From the NCBI RefSeq assembly GCF_938017775.1, contig NZ_CALIIU010000021.1:1-64000 (forward strand): DNA of 64,000 nt, read 5' to 3'. Below are positions 46,473-55,041 of the stretch, piece by piece (position 1 is the first letter of the stretch; each line of letters opens with the position of its first letter). The notes beneath the pieces are model-generated. The model made no database searches. It saw only the letters and a program-made list of their open reading frames with translations, and was not told where the DNA came from. Origin of the DNA: an uncultured Campylobacter sp. (GTDB lineage Bacteria; Campylobacterota; Campylobacteria; Campylobacterales; Campylobacteraceae). The position numbers and the translations under genes were made by a program.

Positions 46473-47387
46473 ATGAGCCTTGTTTCTTATGAATTAAAAA
46501 AGCAAAAACTAGATGGAGCGCGCAATGTGGCGCTTTGGAAGGCGCGTGGCGGCGTGGCGGCAGTAGTGCTGGCACTATTCATCGCTATGCGCAAGGATTT
46601 CGGAGATTTCTCGTTCCTGTTTTTATTGGTACTGCTAGCTCTTGCTTATCCTGCTTACAAATACCTAGCCGTGCGTATTTCGCGTAAATTTGAAGCGCTC
46701 AGCGAAGAGGCTTTTAAAAACGAATTTTTGCTTTGGATCGCAAAGGAGCTGCGTCTTACTTTTCAGCCTTTTGGCGCGTTTTTACTCGATGAAATTTACA
46801 AAAATCCGCTCCGTAAAGAAGCAAATCTATGCACTTGCAAGCACGCTATAGTGGGTAAGACGCCCGAATTTGGTATAAAAATCGGTGACATCTGCCTAAG
46901 TCGCGATTTTGATAAAAACAGAGAAAATCGGGTCTTTGAGCTGGATAAAATTTTGCATCTTAAAAAAAAGGATGATACGGCGATTTTCGACGGGCTTTTT
47001 GCAAAATTTGATTTTAGCGAGACCTTCGATAGTAAAATTTTAGTCGTACCGCGCGGAGAGTTCATCTTCGGCGCGTCGGATCTTAAGCTGCTTAAAGACA
47101 GCCCGCATTTAAGCGCATCGTTTGACGTCTATCTCAACAATCCCGCTGCCGCCGCATTTTTGCAAAACAAAAAAATTTTAGAAAACATGCAGACGATCAC
47201 CGTAAATTTATTTGGTAAAACCGAGCTTTATCTGGGCGAAAATAGCCTTGTAATAGGCGTTGAAAATAGCGAAATTTTCAAATCCGCGCCGAGCTCGCAA
47301 AGCGCGAAGCTGCTCGAAAGCCTAAATAAAATGATCGAGATCGCTAAAATTTTTGCCTATCTCAAAAAGCTCGGGCAGGTGGAATAA
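46473..47387 (+). CDS. DUF3137-like membrane protein
   Basis: 304 residues. Two membrane helices at about 26-44 and 50-68 and a long soluble part with F-D-F, GEFIFGASDLKLLKDS, and FGKTELYLGENSLVIG. The pattern fits DUF3137, a family of unknown function in which helices precede a large cytoplasmic domain. Site ACGGGGATAG. Returns to the normal G+C of the chromosome after the array. Confidence 0.65.
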   Translation: MSLVSYELKKQKLDGARNVALWKARGGVAAVVLALFIAMRKDFGDFSFLFLLVLLALAYPAYKYLAVRISRKFEALSEEAFKNEFLLWIAKELRLTFQPFGAFLLDEIYKNPLRKEANLCTCKHAIVGKTPEFGIKIGDICLSRDFDKNRENRVFELDKILHLKKKDDTAIFDGLFAKFDFSETFDSKILVVPRGEFIFGASDLKLLKDSPHLSASFDVYLNNPAAAAFLQNKKILENMQTITVNLFGKTELYLGENSLVIGVENSEIFKSAPSSQSAKLLESLNKMIEIAKIFAYLKKLGQVE

Positions 47388-47478
47388 AAACATTCGGTTT
47401 TGTAAATTTAAAACAGGGTTGCAGCGGGCGAAATAGAATTTACGATAAGGGATAAATTTAAAAAGGAGGGGCTGCGTT

Positions 47479-48177
47479 ATGGATATAAACGAAATACAAG
47501 CTAAAACTCGCAGTATGCGCGCCCTATATGTCGAGGATGATAATGAGGTAAGGCGGCAGACCGCGAAAATTTTAAAACTATTCTTTCATCAAGTTATCGA
47601 CTGCGGCGACGCGCGGGAAGGTATCGAGAAATTTAAAGCAAACAAAGCGGGTATTGTTTTTACCGATATCAATATGCCGGGCATTAACGGGCTTGAAATG
47701 ATAGAGCAGATCAAACAGATTGATCCTTTGGTAAAAACGGTTATATTCTCGGCTCATGACGAGTCTAAATTTTTTACCAAAGCGATATCCATCGGCGTGA
47801 ACGGCTATATTCTAAAGCCTTTTACGACCGAGGATCTACTAAGCGTGCTTGAAAAAATCACGCAAAGTATCGAAACCAAACCCGCAAAGTTTATTTATCT
47901 AAGCGGCGATTTCGTGTGGGACAAGCAGAGATTGAGCTTATCCAAGGCGGGCGAAATAATCAAACTAACCAAAAACGAAACTTCTTTGTTGCAGCTGCTT
48001 CTAAGCTCTAGCGGACGGATCGCAAGCGGCCTTGAGATAGAAAACGAGCTGTTTGAGGACTGCGACGAGTATAACGACAAACGGGTAAGAAATATCATAT
48101 CCAGATTTCACCGAAAAATCGGCTATAAGCTGATAGAAAACATCTACTCGCAAGGATACAGAATAAAATGGCGATAG
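47479..48177 (+). CDS. OmpR-type response regulator
   Basis: 232 residues. Receiver domain with acidic pocket EDD (19-21), phosphorylated aspartate D63 in IVFTDINMPG, and lysine in ILKPFTTEDL. A winged-helix DNA-binding domain follows (NETSLLQLLLSS ... VRNIISRFHRKIGYKLI). Site AAAAAGGAGGGGC. Overlaps the sensor kinase gene by 10 bases, so they act together. The target genes are not shown; the operon beginning at 49446 is the nearest candidate. Confidence 0.9.
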   Translation: MDINEIQAKTRSMRALYVEDDNEVRRQTAKILKLFFHQVIDCGDAREGIEKFKANKAGIVFTDINMPGINGLEMIEQIKQIDPLVKTVIFSAHDESKFFTKAISIGVNGYILKPFTTEDLLSVLEKITQSIETKPAKFIYLSGDFVWDKQRLSLSKAGEIIKLTKNETSLLQLLLSSSGRIASGLEIENELFEDCDEYNDKRVRNIISRFHRKIGYKLIENIYSQGYRIKWR

Positions 48178-49340
48178 TAGACATCAAAAAAAACCATCAG
48201 AGATTTGAGACGATATTTTCAAATTCCGGCGTCGGCATCTTCATCGTGGATAAGAAAAGAAACATTATGGAGTGCAACGAGACCTTTTGCAAAATTTTCG
48301 GCTACAAATACGACGAGATCATCGGCAAATCCGCGCAAACCATACATTTAAGCGAAGAAAAATACTTGCACTTCGCAGACATCGCCTTTAATAAAGTAAG
48401 GAAAAATGAGGCTCTGCAGCTAAACTACGAGCTAAGGCACAAAAGCGGCAAAGGGCTGTGGATTAGAATTTCGGGCGATTCCATATCGGGAAACGACGAG
48501 GTGCTTTGGATAGTGGTGGATATCACCAAAAGAGTGATGGCGGAGAAGAAATTAAAACAAAGCAGGCTAAAGGTCAAACGGCTAAATTTAACGCTCAACC
48601 ACGAGATCGAGGAGCAGTTAAAGCTCATAAGGCGCCAAGACGAGCAGCTGCAGTATCAATCAAGGCTCGCTCAGATGGGCGAAATTTTAAATATGATAGC
48701 GCATCAATGGAGGCAGCCGCTATCTGCTATCTCGGCTACGGCTTCGTATCTAAGCACTAGCTGCTTGATGGCGGATAAATTTGACAAAACCGCCCTTTTG
48801 GAGGAACTCGGCAAGATCGAGCAGTATTCCAAGCACCTATCCGAAACGATCGACGAGTTTAGAAATTTCTTTAAGCCCGCCAAGATCAAGGAAGTTACGA
48901 GCCTGGAGGAGCTTTGCAATATGGCGATAAATATCGCAAAAGCGATACTGCAAAACCAAAAGATTAAAATTTACGCGAAATACGGCTGCAACCAGACTCT
49001 GCTCACATATAAAAACGAGGTTTCGCAGGTTATTTTAAATATCATAAAAAACGCGCAGGACGCCTTTTTGGAAAGAAATATCGACGACGGCGTTATCGAA
49101 ATTTCAACCTATATCGAAAAATCTTATCTTTGCTTAAGCGTAAAAGACAATGCAGGCGGCATCAAAAAGGAGATCGCGGATAAAATTTTCGATCTGTATT
49201 TTTCTACCAAAGCCAGCAAAAACGGCACCGGCATCGGGCTATATATGTCAAAGATCATCATCGAAGATCACTGCAAGGGCTCGCTCGTCGTAGAGAGCCT
49301 AAAGAACGGCTCAAATTTCATAATCAAACTTCCGAAATGA
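48168..49340 (+). CDS. PAS-domain sensor histidine kinase
   Basis: 390 residues. No membrane helices, so cytoplasmic. PAS domain (about 12-120, GVGIFIVDKKRNIMECNET, GYKYDEIIGKSAQ), coiled coil 125-168, then HisKA with phosphate-accepting H179 in MIAHQWRQPLSAIS, N box (NIIKNAQDAF) and G boxes (DNAGGIKKEI, GTGIGLYMSK). Partner of the upstream regulator. Confidence 0.92.
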   Translation: MAIVDIKKNHQRFETIFSNSGVGIFIVDKKRNIMECNETFCKIFGYKYDEIIGKSAQTIHLSEEKYLHFADIAFNKVRKNEALQLNYELRHKSGKGLWIRISGDSISGNDEVLWIVVDITKRVMAEKKLKQSRLKVKRLNLTLNHEIEEQLKLIRRQDEQLQYQSRLAQMGEILNMIAHQWRQPLSAISATASYLSTSCLMADKFDKTALLEELGKIEQYSKHLSETIDEFRNFFKPAKIKEVTSLEELCNMAINIAKAILQNQKIKIYAKYGCNQTLLTYKNEVSQVILNIIKNAQDAFLERNIDDGVIEISTYIEKSYLCLSVKDNAGGIKKEIADKIFDLYFSTKASKNGTGIGLYMSKIIIEDHCKGSLVVESLKNGSNFIIKLPK

Positions 49341-49405
49341 AGCTTTTCTGAGACAATTTAAAATTTAATTCAAATTTACGCTACAAATGGGCTGCACTCT
49401 TTTTA

Positions 49406-49411
49406 TATAAT
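49406..49411 (+). promoter_or_regulatory. -10 box for the membrane/MBL/G3E operon
   Basis: Exact TATAAT, 35 bases before the ATG of the first gene, with a strong AAGGAGG site (49434-49440) behind it. So the operon has its own promoter. Confidence 0.6.
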
Positions 49412-49445
49412 TAACAAAGATTAAATTTTATGTAAGGAGGAAGCG

Positions 49446-50837
49446 ATGAGCGAACCTGAAGACAAAATTTATCTGGAGGAGCGGAAGCTTGTTAGAAGAT
49501 ATTCTCCGCTCACATCGGTGCTTGTTAACACTCTGTTTTTGTTTGTGGTGTTTTACGCATCGTGGTGGATCTTTCAAGATCCTAGGGGACTGATGAGGAT
49601 GTATACTCCATACGTGGGGTATATGTGGTGTAGATGGCTGCTCGTAGTCATCATCTGGATCGCGTATATTTTTAATTTTTGGCCATTCAAAAGAGAGTGG
49701 CTCTATACGGCGGGGCCCGCGAAAAAGGGCATTATCTTTACGGTGATGGTGTTTTTTACCTTCTTCGTATTCTTAAAGATATTCTTCGAATTTATTCTAG
49801 GCGAGCTTGCCATATCGTATTTTAGTCCGCGAAGGCTTGCAGAGCTTGGTATAACCGATTTTTACGCGCTTGAATACTCGGCACAGGCTATTTTGATGTT
49901 TGCCGCTATCGCGTCGTGGCTAAGTCCTTCTTGGGTGGTAGCTGCGGATAATTCGCCGTGGCAGAAGCTAAAGCAGCCCGTTAAAGGCTTTACAGTTTTT
50001 ATCTGGACCTTTTTGCTAAGTATGATTGTGTATTTCGTATTTTTCCATTCGCAAATGGGAATTTTATTCGATCCGTGGCAAAAATACACATCCATTACTC
50101 CGCCTTGGTGGCATAATTTCGCCGATACCGTGCACGGAAATTTCAATATTGCATGGATTATGTGCTGTACCGTTATGGTCTGGGTATATGAAACTATCTG
50201 GGAGAGGTATCCTTTTAGCCTTATTAAGACGAATTGGCTTAGAAGGACGGCGTCGTTTTTCGGCATTATAGCGATGGCGTTTTGCTTTTCATTCTTCTTT
50301 TATTATCTGCAAGAGCTCATCTGGGGTGTGCATATTAGAGGCGATAGAAGGCTTTTTGCGCCCGATTGGAGATGGCTGCACGTAGGCGAGATAGCTATAT
50401 TTTGGCTGGTGCCGGTGCTATTTATTAAATTTTACTGCAACAATGCGGTCAATAAATTTTCAAAGCCCGTCAATATCCTTCTTAGAACGATCATAAGCAT
50501 GGTAGCGGCTATCGTCCTATACTACGTTTATTATCAGGTCTCTCACTTTTTGCTAGGCACTCAAAAGGGCTTTTCGCATCCGCAACAATTCCCGATGATC
50601 CCGATGATCTGGTTTATCAACGTTATGCTGATAAATTACTGGTTTATGGACGGTTGGCCGGGATGGAAACTTGCTGGTAAAAAAGAAGAAGCGGATGAAG
50701 TAGGCGAAGAAGACGATTTTAGAAATAAAAATTCCATCAAAGGCTTGGTTGTGGGCTTTATCATAGGCGTGATCATCTATCTCGCCGTAGTTTATCTAGC
50801 GCCTGTCGTGGGCAATATGCTTACAATTTTTAAATAA
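49446..50837 (+). CDS. Polytopic membrane protein, first gene of MBL/G3E operon
   Basis: 463 residues with about eleven membrane helices (near 25-45, 60-80, 95-120, 142-165, 180-205, 235-255, 270-295, 315-335, 350-370, 390-410, 440-460). Unusually rich in W, F and Y; patterns include ITPPWWHNFADTVHG, GDRRLFAPDWRW and QQFPMIPMIWFINVML. It has histidines in several helices (H226, H232 region) but no known transport or redox motif. No NrfD, APC or MFS signature fits. Downstream by 10 bases is the exported hydrolase. Not recognised; probably its membrane partner, or a transporter of its substrate or product. Confidence 0.6.
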   Translation: MSEPEDKIYLEERKLVRRYSPLTSVLVNTLFLFVVFYASWWIFQDPRGLMRMYTPYVGYMWCRWLLVVIIWIAYIFNFWPFKREWLYTAGPAKKGIIFTVMVFFTFFVFLKIFFEFILGELAISYFSPRRLAELGITDFYALEYSAQAILMFAAIASWLSPSWVVAADNSPWQKLKQPVKGFTVFIWTFLLSMIVYFVFFHSQMGILFDPWQKYTSITPPWWHNFADTVHGNFNIAWIMCCTVMVWVYETIWERYPFSLIKTNWLRRTASFFGIIAMAFCFSFFFYYLQELIWGVHIRGDRRLFAPDWRWLHVGEIAIFWLVPVLFIKFYCNNAVNKFSKPVNILLRTIISMVAAIVLYYVYYQVSHFLLGTQKGFSHPQQFPMIPMIWFINVMLINYWFMDGWPGWKLAGKKEEADEVGEEDDFRNKNSIKGLVVGFIIGVIIYLAVVYLAPVVGNMLTIFK

Positions 50838-50847
50838 AGGATATGAG

Positions 50848-51999
50848 ATGAATGAAGCTAGAAGAGATTTTATAAAAGGCGGCGCAGCGGGCATAGGACT
50901 CGGTGCGCTCGCATCGATGGGGGTATTTTCATACTCTCCTGCGAGGGAATTTTTTCTTCCGGATGAAGTGCGAAAGATGACCGATTTTGGCGCGATTAAA
51001 AGCGTCGAGGTTACTAATATCTCCGAAACGAGCTGGTTTGATAACTCGATGCTGATGGGAGATATTAAAGGCGCAGGCGGACTGCTCGTTAATCAATATC
51101 TATTTAACTGGCCGCCGTTTGGTAACGGCAAAGGGCTTGCCAAAGGAAGCTACGAAGAGGGAATTTCACAGATCAAACATCTCCTGCCGGATAAAATAGA
51201 TGAGGCGTGGGAGGCAACCAAAAAACTCTCCGTAAATCCCGATAATGCGGGCGGCTACTCTGCTTTGATAGAGATAGAGCGGCTAAACGGCGAAAAGAAA
51301 AAATATCTGCTTGATTGCGGTTGGTCCTATAAATGGATGCACGAGTGCTTTAAGCGAGAGGGGATCGATAAGATGCTGCAAAGCGGCGAGATCGACACTC
51401 TCATAATGTCGCACGAGCACTACGATCACTTTTGGGCGCTACCCGTCGTTTTAAAGTATAAGCCCGACATCAGAATCATCATTCACGAAGGCTTTTACCC
51501 CGAGGGCAGACAATATATCAAAGATTCGGGTCACAAGGGCGAGCTTGTAGTGTTTAAAAAGGGCAGAAACGAGATCGAGCCCGGAATGTGCACGTTCTGC
51601 TATGATTGCCCTATCATTACGAGAGTTTTTGGCGAGCAGTCGATCTTCGTAAATGTCAAAGACAAAGGTCTTGTGAGCATTACGGGATGTTGTCATCAGG
51701 GTATTATTACATTCTCTGATTCCGCATACAAAGAGCTAAAATATGACAACGACCAGCTCTATGGGCTTTACGGCGGACTTCATATCTCGCCGTTTGATGA
51801 CTGGGATCCTAAATACGACGATCTGGTTATTGGACTGAAAAGATGGAACTACCAAGTCATGGCGTGCAACCACTGCACGGGCCTGCTGACCGTGCAAAAA
51901 TTCGTCCGCGAGGGCTATCCGATCGTAAAAGGCACGGCTAGATTTAGAACCAAAACGTCCGATTATCTCGGCAACGGCGATAAGGTTAAATTTGGATAG
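50848..51999 (+). CDS. Tat-exported metallo-beta-lactamase-fold hydrolase
   Basis: 383 residues. Twin-arginine signal at the start (NEARRDFIKGGAAGIGLGAL), so it is folded with its metal in the cytoplasm and exported. Metal-binding motif SHEHYDH: H189, H191, D193, H194; further ligands in GCCHQGIITF (H near 282) and GGLHISP (H near 312), and ACNHCTG at the end. The pattern of GCCHxGI and GGxH is like that of the MJ0296/dihydropterin-type branch of the fold rather than classic lactamases. Substrate unknown. Extra cysteines (C282 area; CTFCYDCP near 250) are notable. Confidence 0.8.
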   Translation: MNEARRDFIKGGAAGIGLGALASMGVFSYSPAREFFLPDEVRKMTDFGAIKSVEVTNISETSWFDNSMLMGDIKGAGGLLVNQYLFNWPPFGNGKGLAKGSYEEGISQIKHLLPDKIDEAWEATKKLSVNPDNAGGYSALIEIERLNGEKKKYLLDCGWSYKWMHECFKREGIDKMLQSGEIDTLIMSHEHYDHFWALPVVLKYKPDIRIIIHEGFYPEGRQYIKDSGHKGELVVFKKGRNEIEPGMCTFCYDCPIITRVFGEQSIFVNVKDKGLVSITGCCHQGIITFSDSAYKELKYDNDQLYGLYGGLHISPFDDWDPKYDDLVIGLKRWNYQVMACNHCTGLLTVQKFVREGYPIVKGTARFRTKTSDYLGNGDKVKFG

Positions 52000-52003
52000 A
52001 AGC

Positions 52004-53758
52004 ATGGAATTCCAAGATATTTTCCCTTTGAAATTTAAATACTCATTTGAGGATTACAGGTCGCTTATGAGATGTATATTGATGAAGTCTCTTTACGATA
52101 GCGACGTAAAATCCTCAAGCAGGTATCAGGGGATGTATAAGGGGAACTATTTTAACGAATGCTGGAGCATAAAATTCGGCTTTTACGGCGGAATTTACGG
52201 TATCGTTTTGCGGGAGGTGAAAGAGGATACGGGCGTATTTGAGCTTTATTATTTCCCCTCCGCAAATGACGAGCTGCTAGACAACGTCTCGCTTTTTGAA
52301 GCCGTTTTAACCGGAGGGCCGGAGTTTTTAACAAAAGTGCGAAATTTCTCCGCGCACGAGGAGCTTTTAAATAACTTCTGCGTCGCTACGATCTACTTAA
52401 AACCGCAAGAGCGGGACATAGCGCTATCTTTTAAAACAAAGCTCAGAGATAGGTCGTACGCAAAGGACGGCGTCTGCGTAGAGGGCAAGCAGATCATCGC
52501 AAAAGAGGGGCTCGATAAAAATTTCCCCTGCTTTAGGATATCGCTTGCGTTTATGAACTTTTTGCATATCGCGCTTTGTAAAATTTACGAGCCGCGCTAC
52601 GAGAGCTTTGAAATTTACAAAAAAGCGGCTCGCGCCGTGATCTATGACAAAGATCGTAATTTAGAAAGCAAAGCAGATCCGCTCTGCGGCGAAATTTTTG
52701 TAAATTTAATCTACGGCGAGGACGCGGGCGACGGGCGCTTTAAATTTAACGATAAAACCTTTAAAAAGCTACCCGGCTCGGCGCCTTTGTTTAAATTTTT
52801 GCTGCGCTTAGCCAAAGAGGATAAAAAGCAAATTTTTATGCAAGGCGGCGAGCGGCCGAATTTCTTCATCGTCACCGGCTATCTGGGCTCTGGCAAGACG
52901 AAATTTATCCAAAATTTCATCGAGCACGAAACGGCGCAAAATAGATTTACCGGCATCATCCAAAACGAGATCGGCAAGATCGGTCTCGACGGCGCGCTGC
53001 TGGACGCCAAATACGCGCTCGTAGAGATAGATGAGGGGTGCGTTTGCTGCTCTATGGCGGGGCAGATCAAGCTTGCGATTTCGCAGCTTAAGCCCAAAAA
53101 GCCCGACAGCATCGTGCTTGAAACCACGGGCGTCGCCAATCCTTTCAATATCTTAAGCGAGCTAAACGAGATAAAAGATGCGGTCAATCTATGCGCCATC
53201 GTCACAGTCGTCGATGGGGCGAATTTTTTAAAAGAGCGGGGCAGATCAAAAATAATGCTTGAGCAGATCAAGGCCGCCGACGTCATAGTGCTCAATAAAA
53301 TCGATCTGATCTCGCCCGAGCAAAAGGAGCGGATACGACAAGCTTTGATCCAAAACAACCGCTGCGCCGAGATATTCGAGACGGTTGGCGCCGAGCTCAA
53401 TCCAAACTATCTGCTCTACCGCCAGAGCGATACTTCCTATATGGCGTCCGTCCTGCTCGAGGGCAAAATGCATGCTACGCACGAAGACGAGGGGATAGTC
53501 TCGTTTAAAAAGGATCTACCTGAGGGCATCGATAGGCAAAATTTCATCAAATTTATGAGCAATATGCCGGAAAATTTTTACCGCATAAAAGGGCTTGCGA
53601 GCTTTAAAGATGATGAAGCGCAATACGTCGTGCAGTTCGTAAACGGTAAATTTGAGATAACGCCTTTTAGCGACCGCAAACGCTGCGATAATTTTTTGGT
53701 CTTTATTGGGCGAGGGATAGAGCAGGCGCCTTTTCGACCGATCTTTTTTAGGGCTTAG
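52004..53758 (+). CDS. G3E (CobW/COG0523-type) GTPase with unknown N-terminal domain
   Basis: 584 residues from ATG 52004, five bases past the MBL stop (a TTG at 51992 is the alternative). Residues 1-285 match nothing I know. The rest is a G3E GTPase: P-loop GYLGSGKT (~291-298), metal-binding GCVCC (near 345), switch ETTGVANP, base-specificity NKID, and a CobW C-terminal domain. COG0523 proteins deliver metals such as zinc to client enzymes. Beside a metal-dependent exported hydrolase this suggests it loads that hydrolase before Tat export. No histidine-rich loop is present. Family firm, role inferred. Confidence 0.85.
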   Translation: MEFQDIFPLKFKYSFEDYRSLMRCILMKSLYDSDVKSSSRYQGMYKGNYFNECWSIKFGFYGGIYGIVLREVKEDTGVFELYYFPSANDELLDNVSLFEAVLTGGPEFLTKVRNFSAHEELLNNFCVATIYLKPQERDIALSFKTKLRDRSYAKDGVCVEGKQIIAKEGLDKNFPCFRISLAFMNFLHIALCKIYEPRYESFEIYKKAARAVIYDKDRNLESKADPLCGEIFVNLIYGEDAGDGRFKFNDKTFKKLPGSAPLFKFLLRLAKEDKKQIFMQGGERPNFFIVTGYLGSGKTKFIQNFIEHETAQNRFTGIIQNEIGKIGLDGALLDAKYALVEIDEGCVCCSMAGQIKLAISQLKPKKPDSIVLETTGVANPFNILSELNEIKDAVNLCAIVTVVDGANFLKERGRSKIMLEQIKAADVIVLNKIDLISPEQKERIRQALIQNNRCAEIFETVGAELNPNYLLYRQSDTSYMASVLLEGKMHATHEDEGIVSFKKDLPEGIDRQNFIKFMSNMPENFYRIKGLASFKDDEAQYVVQFVNGKFEITPFSDRKRCDNFLVFIGRGIEQAPFRPIFFRA

Positions 53759-53977
53759 AGGTCAAATTGTTTTGATCCGTAGGGCAAATTTGTGCGTTTT
53801 TGGACGGCGATGCGGCACGACTTTATAAAAACGATAGAATGCCGCCGCCAAACATTAAATCTAAATACAGTTTGGCTTGATCTTTTGCGGTAAATTTCCC
53901 GAATCAATCGCGGAATTTTATGTAGTGCACTGCTTGCCCTTGAAAGTCCTTCAGGTCGTTTGTTCTACTTTAAAACT

Positions 53978-54814
53978 TTACCCCAAAATATCCTCAAGCG
54001 CGGTTTTTAGATCGCTAAATTTAAAGCTAAAACCGCTTTCTATCAAAGCTCTTGGATAGACTTTCGCACCCTCAAGCAGTACACTTGACCCCTCGCCCAG
54101 CATCAAATTTAACGCAAATTTAGGCACTTTAAAAAAAGTCGGTCGCCCTAAAACCTCGCCTAAAATTTTAGTAAATTCGCCGTTTGTGCTAGGGTTTGGC
54201 GAAACGAGATTAAAAACGCCGCTTTGACGGTTTTGCAAGGTAAATTTAAATGCCTCTAGCAAATCAGCGATGTGAATCCAGCAAAATGCCTGCTCGCCGC
54301 TACCGATCTTGCCGCCAAGACCGAGCCTAAATGCGGGCAGCATCTTAGCTAGCGCACCGCCTCGACCTAGCACCACGCCTAGGCGAAATATCGCCGTTTG
54401 CGTCCGCGCCTTAGCAGCTTCGCTCTCCCACTCGCATGCTAGCTCGCCCAAAAATCCGCGGTCAAATTTGACCGAGCTCTCGTCCTGACCAAGGCCGTTT
54501 TCGTAGATACCCACAGCCGAAGCGCTGATGAAAAATGGCGGATTTTCTAGCTCGTTTATCGCGCCTACCAGCGTGCGCGTAGTCTCTATCCTGCTTGCGC
54601 GAAGACTCTTTTTATAGTCCTCGCTCCACCTTGCGGCGATAGAAGCGCCCGCTAAATTTATAACCGCGTCGCAGCCGCTGATGAGGTTTTTGAGTGTGTC
54701 TTTGTCGGCGTAGGCGGCCCTCGGTATAGCTACGACCTCATGACCTTCGGCTCTAAAAAAGCGGCAGAGCTCGCCGCCGATAAATCCGCTCGTGCCGTTT
54801 ACGGCTATTTTCAT
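53978..54814 (-). CDS. NAD-dependent epimerase (YfcH/TIGR01777-like)
   Basis: 278 residues from ATG 54814 (upstream frame rejected). Rossmann motif GTSGFIGGELCRFF, then INLAGASIAARWSEDYKK, SASAVGIYENG and FNLVSPNP, as in the YfcH/SulA-type SDR group. The reaction is not known for these proteins. Isolated, minus strand. Confidence 0.85.
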   Translation of the reverse strand: MKIAVNGTSGFIGGELCRFFRAEGHEVVAIPRAAYADKDTLKNLISGCDAVINLAGASIAARWSEDYKKSLRASRIETTRTLVGAINELENPPFFISASAVGIYENGLGQDESSVKFDRGFLGELACEWESEAAKARTQTAIFRLGVVLGRGGALAKMLPAFRLGLGGKIGSGEQAFCWIHIADLLEAFKFTLQNRQSGVFNLVSPNPSTNGEFTKILGEVLGRPTFFKVPKFALNLMLGEGSSVLLEGAKVYPRALIESGFSFKFSDLKTALEDILG

Positions 54815-54911
54815 ATTTTGCCTTTTTGATAAATTTGCTTTGACGCGTGCGGTCAAATTTGATGCGGCACAGGGTTAAATTTGGCTCCAAATTTAACGCC
54901 CGAAGCCAAGC

Positions 54912-54939
54912 CGTTTCGCTCAAATTTGACGGCGAAACG
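54912..54939. repeat. Stem-loop downstream of nrdA
   Basis: CGTTTCGC (54912-54919) pairs with GCGAAACG (54932-54939) around an AAATTT-containing loop. It lies ~100 bases past the nrdA stop. Possible terminator without a T-run. Confidence 0.35.
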
Positions 54940-55041
54940 AGGGCTTAAATTTGCCCGTCAAATTTACTTTCTAAAATACTCTTTCACGCTGTTTTCGCCA
55001 TCTAGTTGCGAGCGTAAATTTTCTAACGCGGCGAATAAATT

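Noticed and set aside
53759..53977. Possible small gene on the plus strand after the G3E gene
   Set aside because: Weak start, no site and no protein-like pattern.
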